Assembly (NCBI GenBank): GCA_025361385.1
Contig: JANYAJ010000124.1
Location: 1 to 9,108 of the forward strand
Length of the DNA stretch: 9,108 bases
Reading direction: 5' to 3'
From: Nitrospira sp.
GTDB lineage: Bacteria > Nitrospirota > Nitrospiria > Nitrospirales > Nitrospiraceae
Below the pieces are notes generated by a model. It was not told the origin of the DNA. It ran no database searches and worked only from the letters and a program-made list of their open reading frames with translations. The position numbers were made by a program, and so were the translations under genes. The stretch's first letter is position 1, and each line of letters opens with the position of its first letter. Positions 6,570 to 9,108 of the stretch are shown piece after piece.

Positions 6570-8486
6570 TTATCCCCTGATACCGGGGTTTCTACCCTGG
6601 CTCTGAGCGACAGGAGCACGGTCCAGATACAGCTGGAACCAGGTTTCTAGAACGAGCAGGTTCCAAATAACCGCGCTCAACGGCTTCTCACCTGCCGCAT
6701 GTCTCTTGACAATCGATTCAGTTACCTGGGCGTTAAAGTACGGACGAGCCCGCGCTGAAGACGACAGCAAGGTATCCCGGATATACTCATGAAACTCCCC
6801 GGTAAACCAATATTCGAGAGGAACCCCGAAGCCCTGCTTCCGCCGATCGACAATTTCTGCCGGCAAGTACTTTCTGGCAAGTTTTTTCAACAAATACTTT
6901 GAGACACCCCCACGCATCTTGAAGTGACTCGGGTAGGCCGTCACCTCTTCGGTGAGCACATGGTCCAAGAGCGGACTCCGAACTTCCAGCGAGTGCGCCA
7001 TGCTCATCCGATCTACCTTTGTCAGCACATCGCCGGCCAGATAGGTCTTGGTATCCACATATTGGAGCTGTGCGAGCCAATCTAACGAACGCACGCGGTC
7101 GAAATACTGCATGAAGATTGGATCCGCGCCATCTATACGCTCCAGCTCACGTTGATAGTCAGGTGCTAAGAGACGATGCAGCGCGACCGGAGGTAGATAC
7201 GAAATGCTATCCAGATACCTCGCCGGGCCTGAAAGCGACATGTTCCTTAAAAAATTCTTTCCCTTTGTCCCATCTGGCAACCGTCCGGAGATCGTACCGA
7301 GCAGGCTTCTCGCTACCCCGGGAAGCTGCCGACGCTGTCGAGCAAGATCCATCTGATAACGATCATAGCCGGCAAATAACTCGTCACCCCCATCTCCACT
7401 TAAGACTACCGTGACATGCTCAGCGGCCACACGAGACACGTGATAAGTCGGAATGGCAGAGGAGTCGCCGAATGGCTCATCGAAGTGCGAGACGAGCCGA
7501 GGAATCAGATCGCACGATTCAGGCCCCACGATAAATTCATGATGGTCCGTGCCTAGATGCTGGGCAACTCGTCGCGCGTAGGGCAATTCATTATATGATT
7601 CTTCCTGGAACCCAATCGCAAAAGTTGAGACCGGACGACTCTGTTCCTGCGCCATCATCGCCACAGTCATACTCGAATCGATCCCGCCACTGAGAAAGGC
7701 CCCCAATGGGACCTCACTCATCAGCCGCACTCTCGTCGCTTCTTTCAGATGGTACTCTACGCGCTCAAGCGCCTCGTCCTCCGAAATCGATTGCGGATCC
7801 GTCCCAGTTGGCAGACAGCCGTCCCAATATGACCTCACCGACAAACGCCCGCCTGTCAGGCTTAATGTATGGCCAGGAGGAAGCTTATGAATATCCTGAA
7901 AGATTGTAAGCGGGTCAGGAATGTAAAAGTATCGCAAGTAATACAGGAGCCCCTCGGCGTTCAGCGTCGGGGCGACATTTGGATGTGCCAAGACCGCTTT
8001 GAGCTCAGACCCGAACACGAGGAGGCCGTCTCGCCACCAATAATACAGAGGCTTGACCCCTAACCGGTCCCTCGCGATAAAAAAATGACCGCGCGGGCGA
8101 TCCCAAATAGCAAAAGCAAACATGCCCCTGAGATGGTCCACACAGGCTTCGCCATACTCTTCGTACAGATGGACGATGACCTCCGTATCGGAAGTCGTCT
8201 TGAACGTATGACCTCGCCGGACCAGATCCTTCGCAAGATCCTGGTAGTTATAGATTTCTCCGTTGAACACGATCCAGATCGTGCCGGTCTCATTACTGAT
8301 AGGCTGATGGCCGGTGCTCAAGGCAATGATACTGAGCCGCCGCATACCGATCCCGACCGGCCCATCGACAAACACCCCCTGGTCGTTCGGGCCGCGATGC
8401 AGGATCGTCTGACACATCGCATCGACAATCCGCTCATCTGCAGGATGGTCGGCAGAGGGATTTACGTATCCGGCAATTCCGCACAT
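6570..8486 (-). CDS. AsnB-type glutamine-dependent amidotransferase (asparagine synthase family), copy 2
   Basis: This is a complete 638-residue protein with both family domains. The N-terminal class II glutaminase has MCGIAG (nucleophile Cys2), RGPN (31-34), NGEIYN (75-80) and SDTEV (99-103). The C-terminal synthetase domain has the PPi loop SGGIDSS (266-272), SGDGGDELFAGY (363-374), TKVDRMSMAHSLEVRSPLLD and KQGFGVPLEYW. The SGDGGDE form and length resemble the exosortase-associated exopolysaccharide amidotransferases rather than the housekeeping E. coli AsnB. It should use glutamine and ATP to amidate a carboxylate. In this locus a sugar acid or glycan-linked substrate is more likely than aspartate (inference). 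It is a diverged paralogue of the other AsnB in the window, so the two probably act on different substrates. A strong ribosome binding site lies unusually far upstream. It follows the membrane protein gene by 84 bases. Confidence 0.95.
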   Translation of the reverse strand: MCGIAGYVNPSADHPADERIVDAMCQTILHRGPNDQGVFVDGPVGIGMRRLSIIALSTGHQPISNETGTIWIVFNGEIYNYQDLAKDLVRRGHTFKTTSDTEVIVHLYEEYGEACVDHLRGMFAFAIWDRPRGHFFIARDRLGVKPLYYWWRDGLLVFGSELKAVLAHPNVAPTLNAEGLLYYLRYFYIPDPLTIFQDIHKLPPGHTLSLTGGRLSVRSYWDGCLPTGTDPQSISEDEALERVEYHLKEATRVRLMSEVPLGAFLSGGIDSSMTVAMMAQEQSRPVSTFAIGFQEESYNELPYARRVAQHLGTDHHEFIVGPESCDLIPRLVSHFDEPFGDSSAIPTYHVSRVAAEHVTVVLSGDGGDELFAGYDRYQMDLARQRRQLPGVARSLLGTISGRLPDGTKGKNFLRNMSLSGPARYLDSISYLPPVALHRLLAPDYQRELERIDGADPIFMQYFDRVRSLDWLAQLQYVDTKTYLAGDVLTKVDRMSMAHSLEVRSPLLDHVLTEEVTAYPSHFKMRGGVSKYLLKKLARKYLPAEIVDRRKQGFGVPLEYWFTGEFHEYIRDTLLSSSARARPYFNAQVTESIVKRHAAGEKPLSAVIWNLLVLETWFQLYLDRAPVAQSQGRNPGIRG

Positions 8487-8499
8487 TGGTAATTCAGAA

Positions 8500-8505
8500 C
8501 TCCTT
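8500..8505 (-). promoter_or_regulatory. Shine-Dalgarno site with long spacer before asnB copy 2
   Basis: AAGGAG (within GGAAGGAG, to 8507) on the minus strand is a near-perfect ribosome binding site, but 13 bases separate it from the ATG at 8486. The MCGIAG N-terminus fixes that start, since Cys2 must follow the initiator Met. Confidence 0.5.
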
Positions 8506-8570
8506 CCGAAGAGCTATATCAGCACTTACCGTGGCCCCTTCGACCACTCGCCTAAAGACCAGCACACCAG

Positions 8571-9108
8571 TCAGAGATACAACCGTTTCAGCCCGGCATC
8601 TAGACCATCTATTGACTGCCGTGCGACTAATAATAGATACGTGCTCGCAGAAATGACGGTGAGCATGAGCAGAAAAGTGCCCAGTTCACCGCCCTGTAGA
8701 TGCAGCACGGTCATGAGGCCTTGCCCCACAAACCGATGAAATACGAACGCGCATAGAGCATAGGCTCCCAGTAGACGAAGCGGCTCAATCACGGGGAACT
8801 CAGACCACCATCCAGTGAATAAGCCACCGAGCGCGATCACCCCGAGAAACATTACCTCGGACCGCACAAATGGAAGCAGTGCAAGCCCCCACTGCCCCGG
8901 GATATATTCTGACATTCCCTCTGCCGCGATACTCCCCACCATTGCAAATATGATCGACGATATGACAAGTCCGGCGGACACCACTATCCCGAAAGACCAC
9001 CCCATTTTCTGACACAGTTGGAGGACTCGCGCGTTCACATACCCCAACACTCCATATGCGAGAAAGGCTAGCAATGAGAATCCACCCAGGCCGTTCAGTA
9101 AAACATTT
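8571..9108 (-). CDS. Multi-pass membrane protein, probable acyltransferase, C-terminal part (cut by right window edge)
   Basis: The frame is open from the right edge to a stop at 8571, giving about 178 residues. The in-frame TTG at 9074 is not needed as a start, because codons upstream of it (encoding NVLLNGLGGFS) continue without a stop. The fragment is strongly hydrophobic with about five membrane segments, roughly at residues 10-30, 38-60, 84-102, 109-127 and 134-157, and ends in a short polar tail (DGLDAGLKRLYL). The segment PLRLLGAYALCAFVFHRFVG (109-128) resembles the late 'l.lG..sl..Y..H' motif of membrane acyltransferases (acyltransferase 3, OpgC or HGSNAT-like families). In a glycan locus it may add an acyl group to the polysaccharide across the membrane. 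A polymerase or flippase fragment cannot be excluded without the N-terminal half. Confidence 0.55.
   Translation of the reverse strand, partial: NVLLNGLGGFSLLAFLAYGVLGYVNARVLQLCQKMGWSFGIVVSAGLVISSIIFAMVGSIAAEGMSEYIPGQWGLALLPFVRSEVMFLGVIALGGLFTGWWSEFPVIEPLRLLGAYALCAFVFHRFVGQGLMTVLHLQGGELGTFLLMLTVISASTYLLLVARQSIDGLDAGLKRLYL

Noticed and set aside
6574..6589. CCCC and GGGG inverted repeat at the end of asnB copy 2
   Set aside because: A 4-bp stem with a 7- to 8-base loop within the coding end and no T run is too weak for a terminator.
8085..8492. Plus-strand open frame of 135 codons
   Set aside because: It is entirely antisense to the well-supported glutaminase domain of asnB copy 2 and has no recognisable motif.
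1..9108. CRISPR arrays, tRNA or rRNA genes, insertion sequences
   Set aside because: No regularly spaced repeats, no transposase-like protein and no RNA gene signature were seen while reading both strands. The coding genes account for nearly all of the window.

Overview
The window is a slice of a polysaccharide (capsule, exopolysaccharide or O-antigen type) biosynthesis locus. All eight genes I can support lie on the minus strand, so transcription runs from the right end of the window to the left. They are tightly packed: gaps are 2, 4, about 50 to 100 bases, with one 4-base overlap, so there is no stretch over 300 bases without a gene. Moderate GC content, GTG starts and the gene types suggest a Gram-negative environmental bacterium. 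Loci with AsnB-type amidotransferases beside GT4 glycosyltransferases are familiar from exosortase-linked exopolysaccharide clusters (for example Nitrospira or proteobacteria), but no exosortase, PEP-CTERM protein or marker gene is in the window, so the taxon is not fixed.

In transcription order: (1) 9108-8571, the 3' end of a multi-pass membrane protein, probably an acyltransferase; (2) 8486-6570, AsnB-type glutamine amidotransferase; (3) 6470-5340, GT4 glycosyltransferase; (4) 5337-4252, a second, different GT4 glycosyltransferase; (5) 4160-3549, a serine-acetyltransferase-like left-handed beta-helix (hexapeptide) acyltransferase; (6) 3498-2530, a protein with clear D-glucuronyl C5-epimerase C-terminal domain motifs; (7) 2525-651, a second AsnB-type amidotransferase; (8) 654-1, the N-terminal part of a third glycosyltransferase, cut by the window edge and overlapping gene 7 by ATGA.

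A coherent reading (inference) is that the glycosyltransferases build a repeat unit containing uronic acid, the two acyltransferases decorate it, the C5-epimerase inverts uronic acid residues in the glycan, and one or both AsnB-like enzymes amidate carboxyl groups. The epimerase is the most unusual element: family members are best known from animal heparan sulfate synthesis, and here one sits 4 bases upstream of an amidotransferase. No RNA gene, mobile element, CRISPR array or strong terminator was seen.
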